The position numbers were made by a program, and so were the translations under genes. Below the pieces are notes generated by a model that searched no databases, was not told the origin of the DNA, and saw nothing but the letters and a program-made list of their open reading frames with translations. DNA of 64,000 bases from Rutidosis leptorrhynchoides (lineage: Eukaryota > Streptophyta > Magnoliopsida > Asterales > Asteraceae): the NCBI RefSeq assembly GCF_046630445.1, contig NC_092336.1:297978001-298042000 (forward strand), in the 5' to 3' direction. Shown here piece after piece: positions 37,357 to 47,919 of the stretch. Numbering within the stretch: the first letter of the stretch is position 1; each line of letters begins with the position of its first letter.

Positions 37357-39019
37357 AGGAATATTTAGATTTCACATTAATAAGTTACACTGTACATTCT
37401 TCGAATCTGATTCAACAGTCATTTACTATCCTATTTACATCCACAGATATACGAATTCGTTCACCACAGAACAATCATTTTCATTCAATTTCATATTTGG
37501 ATTTTGACTTACCAGAATCCAACAAGTGGCATAATGAAGAAAACATTGGACAAAATAAAATTTGTTAGAAACAGACAATTTAACTATGAGAAAATTTGTT
37601 AAGAATCCACGCTAACTGTTCCTAGCTAACTTTTCCTAGCTAACTGTTAATTTCGTATTACCTTTTAGTTATCGCAATTTATTTATCGCATTTTATTTAT
37701 CGCAATTTTAATTCTCGCAATTTTATTTATCGTCATTTAATTTCTGTTATTTATTTTACGCACTTTAAATATCGGGACACGTATACAAGGTTTTGACATA
37801 TCATATCGATGCATCTATATATATTATTTGGAATAACCATAGACACTCTATATGCAGTAATGTGGGAGTTAGCTATACAGGGTTGAGGTTGATTCTACAA
37901 TAATATATATAGTTTGAGTTGTGATCGAGTCTGAGACATGTACATGGGTCACGATACGTATTAATTAATTCGAATATTATATATTAAATTATATATGAAT
38001 TATTGGACTGTTAAACTGTGAACTATCGACTGTGGACTAATGACATTGGACAATTAAAATGAATTAAAATATTGATTATAACATATGAAACGAAACAATT
38101 CTTCAAGTTTGCCACTTAATTTCATCTTAAACCTCATTTGTATCTTGACGATTCCAATCTGCGTTCAAACATTTCATAATTCTTGAAAACACTTCAAACG
38201 AGAGGATGAACCAACCGCACTTCGTCTACGGAAGGAAAGATTTATGCATATAGTTATGCACCTGAAAAACTCTCAGAAACTGAGTAAATGTTTAACACGT
38301 AGCTGTGCTAATTCCTTAGAGTTATTATTACCCAAAATAACTTAATAACTCCTTTCAAAGTAGCAAATTTTGTCACAGCTCCAACAAGACAACTTCGACT
38401 TTTCGTTCGAAACAATCATATTATAACTTTGATATATATGCGTGCTCTTTTATTGTTACCGTGGAACCTTTCATATTCCATCAGCATTTAATCATCTAAA
38501 AACACAATTCTCCTGAAATCACCTCGAATTGATAACCGATGATTCAGATATTGTAGCATTAAATGCAGAGGAAACAGAAAAATCGCAGATGGTCTGAACG
38601 GCCAAGAGCTTGATGATGAAGAATGGAATGTTAGGAATGCTCGATAGAAAATTTGGAACTGAAAAACGGATTCAGCTAACCATGAAGGAGACCAAGGACA
38701 AATACAAGGACCAGACCCTATATTCAAAGAATTCAGGTAATTCTGGATCCGATGGAATCTTTAGAGAATATCTTGCTCCGAAATCATGTTAAAATCTTAT
38801 GGAAAATCTTTCTTCATCAACCTTCGAACTTAGAAATTCCAAAATATCATCATAAATATCTTCGATATTTCTGATGATATCTTCATAAATATTCTTGTCC
38901 GAAATTATCTACCTATTCGTATTTTCTGTATTACATTATACTAGAAACTTCTGTAAAACTCAAGTATATATTAGGAATGAATTCTGGAGAAGTGTAGGAA
39001 ATTGAAGCATGAGTTAGTA

Positions 39020-39054
39020 TAATATAATGACACTTGGCCAACGTGATTATATTA
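39020..39054 (+). other. Conserved internal hairpin (E4)
   Basis: TAATATAAT / ATTATATTA stem, G-G mismatch, AC/GT pairs, and the 11-nt loop ACTTGGCCAAC, which itself contains TTGGCCAA. Flanked by ATGAGTTA and GTCATGC. Confidence 0.7.
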
Positions 39055-39500
39055 CAGTAGGTCATGCTGAATTTCTAATGGAACGTAATGATGATTCACA
39101 GATCTTACCCTCATCATGTGCCATGATACATAACTCTTTCATTTTACTTAATCTCTAAGCATATCACGAAAATATTTCCTTTGATATTCATGTTCTTCCG
39201 TAATTCCAACAGTTTGCTAATAAATCATGCTATCTCATTTTCTTACTGATCAGAAGATTTCCTTAAATTCCTTGAATTCCGGAAATCCACCATGACTACG
39301 TCAAAAGTTAAGACGAAACTTTTCACTCTTTTGTAATAGCTTCACTCGTACGCTTCACATGATCGAATTGTTTTATTTATATTAATCGATAATGATAAAA
39401 CTCTATTTATCAATACATATTCGTCATAAAAACATTTTTATTGATAGCCATGACTACCTCGCTCAAATTTCGGGACGAAATTTCTTTAACGGGTAGGTAC

Positions 39501-42500
39501 TGCCACGACCCGAAAAATTTCGACTAATTTTAAACCAAACTCTTGATACGGTTCATTATCTTTGACACGATAAGCAAAGTCTGTTAGGTTGAGTCTCAAA
39601 AATTTTGAACTGTTTCATATATTCAATTGACCTTCGACTGTTCTCGATGATTCACGAACAACTAATTGTAAATAGTTACATATATATTTAAATATATGTA
39701 TATTTGAAATATTATTTGAAATAATATATGATTTAGTTGTAGGAAATAAATATGTAAAATAATATGCAATATAATGAAAACTACTATTACAAATATATAT
39801 ATGTATATAAATATGTAAATAAAAAGTACTTGTAAAATAATATTAAATCTAATTGTTTAAAAATATATTTATGTGATAAAACTTGTTATTTAAAACTGAT
39901 TATATATATAGAGAGAGAGAGAGTAAATGGAAAATGAAGGATTTCGAGCCTAATTAGTAAACGTCAGTGACACTCGGTTGACGTTTTGCTAGATGAAATA
40001 CATGTTCATGAATGATTAAGATAAAAGTTTGACTGTAAATTAGTTACGAATATTTTAGATTTGTTAAAAATATTTTTACATTTTTAAGTTTAAATATTAG
40101 TACTCCGTATAGATAAGTTGGAACAGAAAATAAATAATTATCTAATCTTTTTGATCAGGTTTCAAACAATTAATGAGTGAAATAATTAAATATATTTAAT
40201 CTAAAAATTTGAGATTTTTAGGAGCACTTTTATACGTTAACTGTTTAGCAATTGACACGATATAGTCACTCGGGGAAACTGTTGGCAAGAATTATTTGAG
40301 AATCATTATTTTACACGTTTTCTTATTTGATTATTATTATTATTATTATATTATATTATAACTGTACCTAATTGATAAATATTTGGATTTTACTGTGCTT
40401 AATTGGATTGGAAGCAATTTATAACAACATCAATCTATAATTCATCCGTAAATTTGAAAATATAAATCGAGATTACTGTATATATTTTTGTTTTCTTCAA
40501 ACACATATTATATAAATATACATATACATATAACACATATGCATATAGATATATGCCTATAAACACCGCAAGAATCACACCTCTATCTCCCTCTCCTTTA
40601 TCAACCGTCCCTCTCGTCACCCATCACCGAGAACTTTAACACCACCACTCGCCACCCCAATCCCTTTCCTCTCTCTCTCTCCTATTTCTCTCTCTCTATA
40701 TATATATTTTTTTTTGTGTTCGTGAGCAATCAGACCCAAACCGAACTTAATCATCACCATCACCGTATATTTACAAACCAAGAAAGAAGATGATGATTAA
40801 ATATTGCTGAAATGTTATTCTATTCGATGAACCAGTTTCTGTTTTATTTCGGAATAAACTCACAACCATACAACCCATCGAACCATGTCCTATTTCTGTT
40901 TCTATTTTCTGTATAAAAATGAAGAAGAAGATCGTTAAATATAAACGGTTATGAACTTTTCAGTTGAAGTTTAATTCAGATATAGACGAATAGAGGAATG
41001 GTTAGGAGTATTGTGTGTTAACCGAGAGGTCACTAGTTCGAACCCAGGCACACACAGCGTTTTTTTTTTATTTAGCAAAAGAAGCTGGGCTATGTTTAAA
41101 GCCTGGAAACGAGTTTGGGCCGAAGCGTTTATGATGTTGGGCTTATGAAACGGTTTGGGCTAAAAACAGACGAGCAGGGTTAAAGGGAATTAATTCGTGA
41201 ATTATAACAGAAAAATGGAATTGGAGTAGATGGTTGGAGGTGTTGGTGTTATATGAAAGGTCGCGAGTTCGAGCCCCGTCTCGGGCATTTCTTTTTAGAA
41301 AAAGATTTTAAGGGTATACATTTTTATTACTTTTATTATTATCCTTATCATTTTTATTATTATTATTATTGTTTTTATTATTATTATCATTATTATTATT
41401 ACTACTATCTTATTATTATCTTTATCATTATTATTATAATTATTATTATTATTACTATTAGTAAGTATTAAGTATTATATTCAAAAAAATTAATATTTTC
41501 ATGATCGTTATTATTAAACTTAGCATTTTATTAAAAAAAACTATTATTATTACTATATGTATCATTTTTTTCAATTATTATTATTATTTTTACTAACAAT
41601 ATTTTTATCATTATTTTGATTACCACTAATAATATTATTATTTTCATGATTATTGTCATTTTAATTATTTTTATTATTAACAATTATTACTATTATTGTT
41701 ATTATTATTAAAAGCTAATACAACTTTTTACTTAATAACAATTAGTTACATAAAATCATATTTAATACATATAACTTATAATTTACTAAAATAACAAATA
41801 TATCATTAATAATATAAAATTTCGTTCGATCTTAATTATATGTGTTAATATAGATATAAATAATATAGGTTCGTGAATTCGAGGTCAACCCTACACTTGT
41901 GAAATGACGTCATATGTATTTTTACTACAAAATACAGCATGTGAGTTTCATTTGCTCCCTTTTTAATTGCTTTTGCAATATATATTTTGGGCTGAGAATA
42001 CATGCGCTGCTTTTATAAATGTTTACGAGATAGACACAAGTACTTAAAATATATTCTACGTTGAGTTGTACCACCCTGCATATCTTCCCTAATAGCTTGG
42101 TAACTACTATTTACATATGGTTTTGTAAACGCGAATCCTGTTGATAGATCTATCTGGCCTGACAACCCCAACCGGACTGGACGACCAGTTTTCAACGGTT
42201 GCACAGTACTTCGTTTCGGTGACTACTCTTGGTACAGTGTAGTGAGATTTCATAATAAAGGGAATATGCGACGTTGATTAAATGTTAAGTATGGTTACCA
42301 AGTGCTCAACCACTTAGAATATTTTTATTAAAACGATTATATATATGAAATCTTGTGGTCTATTAAGATATTGAAATGATAGTTATGATAAACCTATGAA
42401 CTCACCAACCTTTTGGTTGACACTTTTAAGCATGTATATTCTCAGGTACGAATTAAGTCTTCCGCTGTGCATTTGCTCATTTTAAGGACATTACTTGGAG

Positions 42501-42565
42501 TCGATCATCTCAATGGAACCTAATGTTGATAACTTCATCCTGATGGATTAGGACGGGTTGTTATA
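39501..42565 (+). mobile_element. 3' LTR of element E4
   Basis: 3065 bp, TGCCACGACCCG to GGGTTGTTATA, near-identical to 33140-36194. It carries the same tRNA-like modules (40999-41045, 41231-41276), ATT tract, TGACGTCA (41905-41912), palindrome (42143-42154) and hairpin (42406-42419). Confidence 0.95.
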
Positions 42566-42570
42566 TGTGA
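42566..42570. other. Target-site duplication of E4 (right)
   Basis: TGTGA, identical to 33135-33139. Confidence 0.93.
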
Positions 42571-42822
42571 AAACATATATACCTGATTCGCGATTATAGA
42601 AAACATCTTTGGAAGCAGACGTGACGATGGTGGAGGAGAAGGGCACGTGTAGGGCTTAACAGAAACCCTAATTTAGAATAGATACAGATACATAGTACTT
42701 CAGTATAATTTGTAATTGTGGATGTAATTTTTATATATAAAATTAATTAGTATAAATACAATTATGACATTATCTAGAGTGCCCTTAATTATAAAATCTA
42801 TAGATAGATAGATAGAATACCA

Positions 42823-43759
42823 CTAGTGAAATGACCCGTGAAATCACGAGTTTGTTTAAACGAAACAGTTTAATAAGTTTTAGGTATTAAGAGAATGTAA
42901 ATGCTAAAGTCATTTAGTTTAATGACCCGTGGAACAACGAATTTCGACTAAGAACTTGTTGTTTTTACAATTATATTGATGTACTTAACTTGGTCAGAAT
43001 AATTGAACTACCTTGATGTACTTAACTTTGTCAAAACCTACATTACAACCTTTTATTGAGATATGTATTTCACATACATATGTAACGTAATTAATCTCTT
43101 AAAAAGTAACCGTATTTGAGTAATAATAATATAATAACTATAGTTATAGTTATAATAAATAATAATAAAGTTTGTTTAAAAATTGAGTATTTATATTTTT
43201 AATAATAATAATAATTATTAGTAATAACAAATGCTTCTTGATAAATTTTTTAAAAATTTAAATACAATTATTATATGAAGGTTGTACAATATGCTTAAAA
43301 GTTTGTACATGTGTTTGTGAGGTAATTTGTAAAAGATTGTACAATTTGTTTTAAAGTTTATACATATGGTCATGTGATTGTTTTATCATAAGGTTGTACA
43401 TCATAATGTTTCAAATATTGTACATTTGATCATGAGGTATTTTATCATAAGGTTGTACATATTGTTACATATATTATAAAATTAACATGTTAATATTTTT
43501 ACTAAATACAATTAATTATTTTAATAACATCATCATGAGGACTCAGAAATTTTTTTCTTTATTTTTGAATTTTTTTAAGGTTAGATAATCCTTATTTATG
43601 ATATTATTAAGTAGATTTAATTTAATTGTAAAAAATAATTCTATTTATGACATCACCTACATGCCCTCACAATTTTTCTTTTATTTTTTTGATTTTTTTT
43701 ATATAAGGAAAAAAGGTAATTATTGCATCATCATTTTAGGATTTTAATAGAACTTAAGA
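42823..43759 (-). mobile_element. Helitron H-A
   Basis: Minus strand, 937 bp, 5' TCTTAAGTTC at 43759 and 3' CTAG at 42823, flanked by A (42822) and T (43760). Subterminal hairpin CTCGTGATTTCACGGG. It contains short repeats around GTTTGTACATATG/TTGTACAATATGC. No coding capacity. It serves as the undisturbed relative that shows where H-C and the MULE were inserted in H-B. Confidence 0.82.
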
Positions 43760-44195
43760 TATGTTTGAGACATGTATTTCGCATACATATGTAATGTAAT
43801 TAAACTCGTGAAAAGCAACCATATCTCTCTTCTCTCTTCTTATTAAAAGAAAAGCTTAATTGTGAAATAATTATTCAAATAAAGCTTTCAAATTAAATCC
43901 TATCCACTGGATCTATATGGTACATCAGATCTAACCATTGATTTGATTCCCGAAAATCAATTACTAATAATTTTTAAGAGTCTTTTTTAAAAGTCAGTTA
44001 TACCCTTATTTACTTTTTCCATACGGAGTATCAAAATCAAATTAGGGGTCATTTACGCTCAATAGTTTCTAGGGTTCAAACTTTCACCCACTCCATGAAA
44101 AAAACACTGCTGAATCATCCTCTCAAAATTTCCATCTCTAATCCATTTTCAGAGACCACCAATAAACGGATTTTAACGATCGATATTAATCTAAC

Positions 44196-44331
44196 ATGAA
44201 GAATGTTCAAAACAAATGTGTGTATCAAATTTTTGAATCAGGTCTGGCGGAATCATCTTTGCATCTCTACGATTTGTACTTCAGGCAATCTAGAAGTGAA
44301 CCAACATTCATGAGTCGATTTTTCGGTTGTA
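44196..44331 (+). pseudogene. Captured exon 1 in H-C (unrecognised)
   Basis: Open from MKNVQNKCVYQIFESG to RFFGC, ending at a good splice donor (GGTT/GTAAGT). The upstream 44060-44195 looks like a 5' UTR. I do not recognise the protein; it may be the N-terminus of the same gene as the PHD-type exons downstream. Confidence 0.45.
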
Positions 44332-45528
44332 AGTATAAATTGTTGAAGAATTCTTTGTGTTACTTAATCGTTAATTTTTATTAGGACCCAAGGATTCATA
44401 ATTAATAATGATAATTGATATATACTTTTTTCGTCATGTACAAAATGGAATTTAGGATGTTAAAATTGATTTTTTTCATATTGTTTGTATGGTATATTAA
44501 TATGAAAAACCTGATGCAACAAGATATATAATAAATATGAAAATCAATGAGATTGAAGCAAACAAAGTAACATATCGTATGTGAAAATGACTGAGATTGT
44601 CCCTTTCTTTTTTTAATCATTTGCTGCTATTGATGTTTGGTCTTCTGCTCTTTTTTTTTATACCCACTGATATTTCATCATCATGGTTATAGCTATTTGG
44701 TAAATATACAGTTTATTATTTTTGTGGTGTATTGCATTAGTGTTCTTCGAATTTGACTGCATGATTATTAGGGGTTTAATATTTTAGTTGCTTCTGGAAT
44801 TTTGCTGCTGAAAGGTAATCTTATATATTACTGTTCTTTCCGTTTGTTTTGCCATCTGCAGATTAGTTTTTATTGCGATTATTGATTGTGGGATGGCACA
44901 ATAACTTCAATCAATTGGTGACAAGCGCGAAACGATTGAAGCAAGGGTAGCTAGCTCGCTTAAGTAACTACTTACCGAGATGGGACATAACCACTGCAAG
45001 TATTAAAGTAAATATGCCGTGCTTTCCTCTTTTTAAACCCCTAATTGTTTCTATATTTCATACCGATCATCTCAAATGTTGAATTTGTTTCATTAAATGA
45101 ACAAAGATTCAGGGCAATGGAAGAGTTGACAAAGATGAGAGTCAAGACCATACAGGTTGACTTTTTGCTTTCTTGACTCTTTTTGTTGTTGTTTATTTAT
45201 GAGTTTTGACGATACGGGTCTGTTTTCTTTTATGTGGTAACAGTCTCTTGATGGTGATTTAATAATTGTGTTGTTTCTCATCTTCAACCAGTATTTGATC
45301 ATTTTAAACTTAAACGACAAAAGCCATTGGTATTTACTACTAATAACTCAAATACATATTGATATATATGTATATGTAGAGATTAAAATATATGTAGAGA
45401 TTAGAGCTTATACATAAATGTTAGTAGTTTATGTATATGAATAATAAAAGTTAATATTTAATGTGCTCCATTGAAGTTTTGATTTTATGAATGTAATGGT
45501 TAAGGTAACGTTATTAAATAACAGGCGA

Positions 45529-45741
45529 ACCATCTGAAAAACCAAAGGGGCATAGCTCAAGTAATGAAATATATGAGATGATTCAATTCTGGCAGAATTT
45601 GGATGATGTCCCGAATGGACTATTCCGGTCAGAAGAACTATTGAAAAAGACGTTTTAAGATGGAGTTCGTTACGAAGATTTGGAAGAAAGATCAGAAGAT
45701 GTGCAAGACATCAGACATGACACCATGAGTGGTGGTCATGA
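45529..45741 (+). pseudogene. Captured exon in H-C (unrecognised, one stop)
   Basis: After an AG acceptor at about 45527, the frame reads EPSEKPKGHSSSNEIYEMIQ and FWQNLDDVPNGLFRSEELLK, then a stop (TAA) and DGVRYEDLEERSEDVQDIRH, ending GGHE before GTTAG. Acidic, no recognised domain. The internal stop shows decay. Confidence 0.4.
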
Positions 45742-45899
45742 GGTTAGTTTAGTCTTTTACAATAACTGATTTGCTTTTTAATAGTGATTACTTATTAACT
45801 AATCACTATACTTTATTAGAAAAAAATGCTATTTTTGTCATCTTAACTGTTAATTTCTTAAATAACTGCAATTTCCCGAATGTTGTATTTTTAACCTGA

Positions 45900-46080
45900 C
45901 AAACGGGTCAGGATGGGTCGGGTTGGGCAATGGGTCAAAATGGTTTTGAGTTGAAATAGGTAATGGGTCAAATGGGTCGAAACATTTTTGGGTTGAAATT
46001 GGTCATGGGTCAAATGGGTCAAAAAGGTTTTGGGCTGACCCAAATTTGAGAGTACGGGTCTCAATTGTCAGGTGTAATTT
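45900..46080. repeat. GGGTCAAA-type degenerate minisatellite
   Basis: About a dozen units of ATGGGTCAAA / GGGTCGGGTT with spacing variation, probably in an intron of the captured gene. Confidence 0.7.
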
Positions 46081-46750
46081 TTATATTTCATAATGGGCCA
46101 ATACGCTTCATGACGGTCACCAGGTTTTTTCGGTCGGTGTATTTTCACTAAACCCCTTTTCGAATATATATTCACGTTTCACTTTCGATGTATGTATGAA
46201 TGTATTATATGTTTTATTGGTTTTGAATTGCTTTCGATTTAAGGTACTTATAAAGTCATCTTCGACATCATATTAGATTGTATGTTAAGCTGTTTTAAGC
46301 TTTCTACTCATTTATGAGGATCTTTTCATCCATATGTTATGTGAAGGAATTAAGTCTCCGCATGTTGGTGAGTTAGACTGTACATATACGTATAAATTAT
46401 TTCATTCGATATATGTTTGTTTCTAGTGAAAAGTTATGTATCAGGATTAACAAGTGTTCTTCTCAAATGGCCTTTGAGGTTATATTTATATGGATTACTG
46501 ATAATCTTTGTGTCCAAGAGATAAAACATATTCTATAAATCACAACTCCTGATGTACACCTTTTAACAAATTATAACTCGAGTCTCAATTTTTGAATCTA
46601 ACTTTTGAAAGATGTAATTTTCAGTGGGTCTTATAAAGATGTGACAGTTGTAGATGCTGAGCGAGAACTGGAAGTAGCCCAAAATGTAAGCAAATTTCAT
46701 CTTTACAAAGAATGACAGACCTTTCAATCTTAAACAATTAGGACTAAAAA

Positions 46751-47290
46751 ATGGCAGACTTCACTGCTCGGATGAAGCGCCAAGATAGGTTTGATTCCCG
46801 ATGTAGAAATCATCAGTTCATTCAGGTAACGTTTTCGATTATTTAGAATCTTTGAAATGTGTTCTCTTCTATTATCTCGAATATTTGCAAATTATTTAAT
46901 GTGATTGAAAACTCCTGATTACGATTTTATGTATATATGTTTTTATTTAATAGGATATTTCACAAAAGATGGAATACATTGCGATCGTTGTAGCAAGTTT
47001 GTAACTATTTCGAAGTTTGAGGCGCATGCTGGAAGTAAACTTAGGCAACCGTTTTTGAATATTGTTTTGAAATCGGGTAAATCATTGATGCAGTCTAAAT
47101 GACGCGTGAAATAAACAAGGTGAGTTAGAAAGAAATGGTTTTTACAACATGGATGTTTATGGATCTTGGTGATGATCCGAATGATGATACGTGTTGAATA
47201 TGTGATGACGGTGGGGATTTGACATATTGTGATGGCTTTCCTTTGACCTTTCATCAGAGTTGTTTGGAGATACATGTACTGTTTGGTTTG
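46751..47290 (+). pseudogene. Captured PHD-finger protein exons (IDM1-like) in H-C
   Basis: 46751-46825 is an exon-like frame (MADFTARMKRQDRF) ending at CAG/GTAAC. 46954-47100 reads KDGIHCDRCSKFVTISKFEA, then HAGSKLRQPFLNI, which matches the cysteine-rich TPL/Tify-binding-type domain of plant IDM1-like PHD/acetyltransferase proteins. It then hits stops. 47160-47270 continues DPNDDTC, stop, [14 protein letters not shown] and TFHQSCLEI, the start of the PHD finger; the expected Cys after CDG is Phe. Several stops and missing downstream domains (rest of PHD, GNAT) make it a non-functional capture. Family assignment is from recognised motifs only. Confidence 0.75.
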
Positions 47291-47741
47291 TAAAATGTTA
47301 ATGTTTCTTATTATGTAGGTATGTAACAACACAAGTTGATTTTTATGCAACAGGCGGATTATTTGTTTGTCATATTAACATAAGTGTGTCACCTGTTTTT
47401 TAGAACCCTATTGGTAGCAAGTATATATCTTTTGGTCTCCTGAGCTTATTTATTTTACTAATACACCAGCAACAAACTTCATCCTAATATGCATTTATGT
47501 CATTGTTATATATTTGACATTTGCAAAAAAAAAAAACGTACTTTTACAACCTACGTTCAACGGACGAGCTCATAGTGGTACTCACATACTAGTAAAAAAA
47601 ACCATTTCTACTTTCGTATGATAAAATCCCTTGAATAGCCTGCGGACGGAAGTTCTCCTTAATTATACACCGAGTATATTAATCGATCTCATCATAATTG
47701 CTCCAATGTTAAGTTGGTATACATTTTTTTTTTATAAATAA

Positions 47742-47769
47742 ACCCGCGAATTCGCGGGTCTTTAACTAG
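47742..47769 (+). other. 3' terminus of Helitron H-C (hairpin plus CTAG)
   Basis: Perfect palindrome ACCCGCGAATTCGCGGGT, 6 bp, then CTAG: the canonical rolling-circle transposon terminator. Confidence 0.9.
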
Positions 47770-47919
47770 TTTGAATTTGAATTTGAATAATAATAATAAC
47801 AATATAATAACTATAATTATAATAAATAATAATAAAGTTTGTTTAAAAATTGAGTATTTATATTTTTTAATAATAATAATTATTAGTAATAACAAATGCC
47901 TCTTGATAAATTATTAAAA

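Larger units (their letters stand above)
36195..39500 (+). mobile_element. Internal region of element E4 (LARD-like)
   Basis: 3306 bp between LTRs of 3.06 kb, proportions typical of large retrotransposon derivatives. PBS TGGTATCAGAGC at 36197-36208. It holds ORF B (36600-37101), the internal PPT-like motif (37336-37356), a block conserved with E5 (38483-38590 against 57978-58080), the hairpin at 39020-39054 and, at the end, TTTCGGGACGAAATTTC plus AACGGGTAGGTA before the 3' LTR. No gag or pol domains are readable. Movement must depend on another element's proteins. Confidence 0.92.
43824..47769 (+). mobile_element. Gene-capturing Helitron H-C
   Basis: 3946 bp. 5' end TCTCTCTTCTCTC at 43824 after A; 3' end is the perfect 18-bp palindrome ACCCGCGAATTCGCGGGT (47742-47759), then CTTTAACTAG, followed by T (47770). 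Comparison with H-A (around 43108-43118) gives the exact empty site, GCAACC.TAT joined to TTGAA. Inside are spliced-gene fragments (44196-44331, 45529-45741, 46751-46825, 46954-47290), a GGGTC-rich minisatellite (45900-46080), and no replicase. A typical plant Helitron carrying host exons in its own 5'-3' direction. Confidence 0.88.

Noticed and set aside
41253..41471. Tyr/Ile-rich plus-strand frame in the E4 3' LTR
   Set aside because: Translation of the ATT-rich tract; the 5' LTR copy does not keep it.
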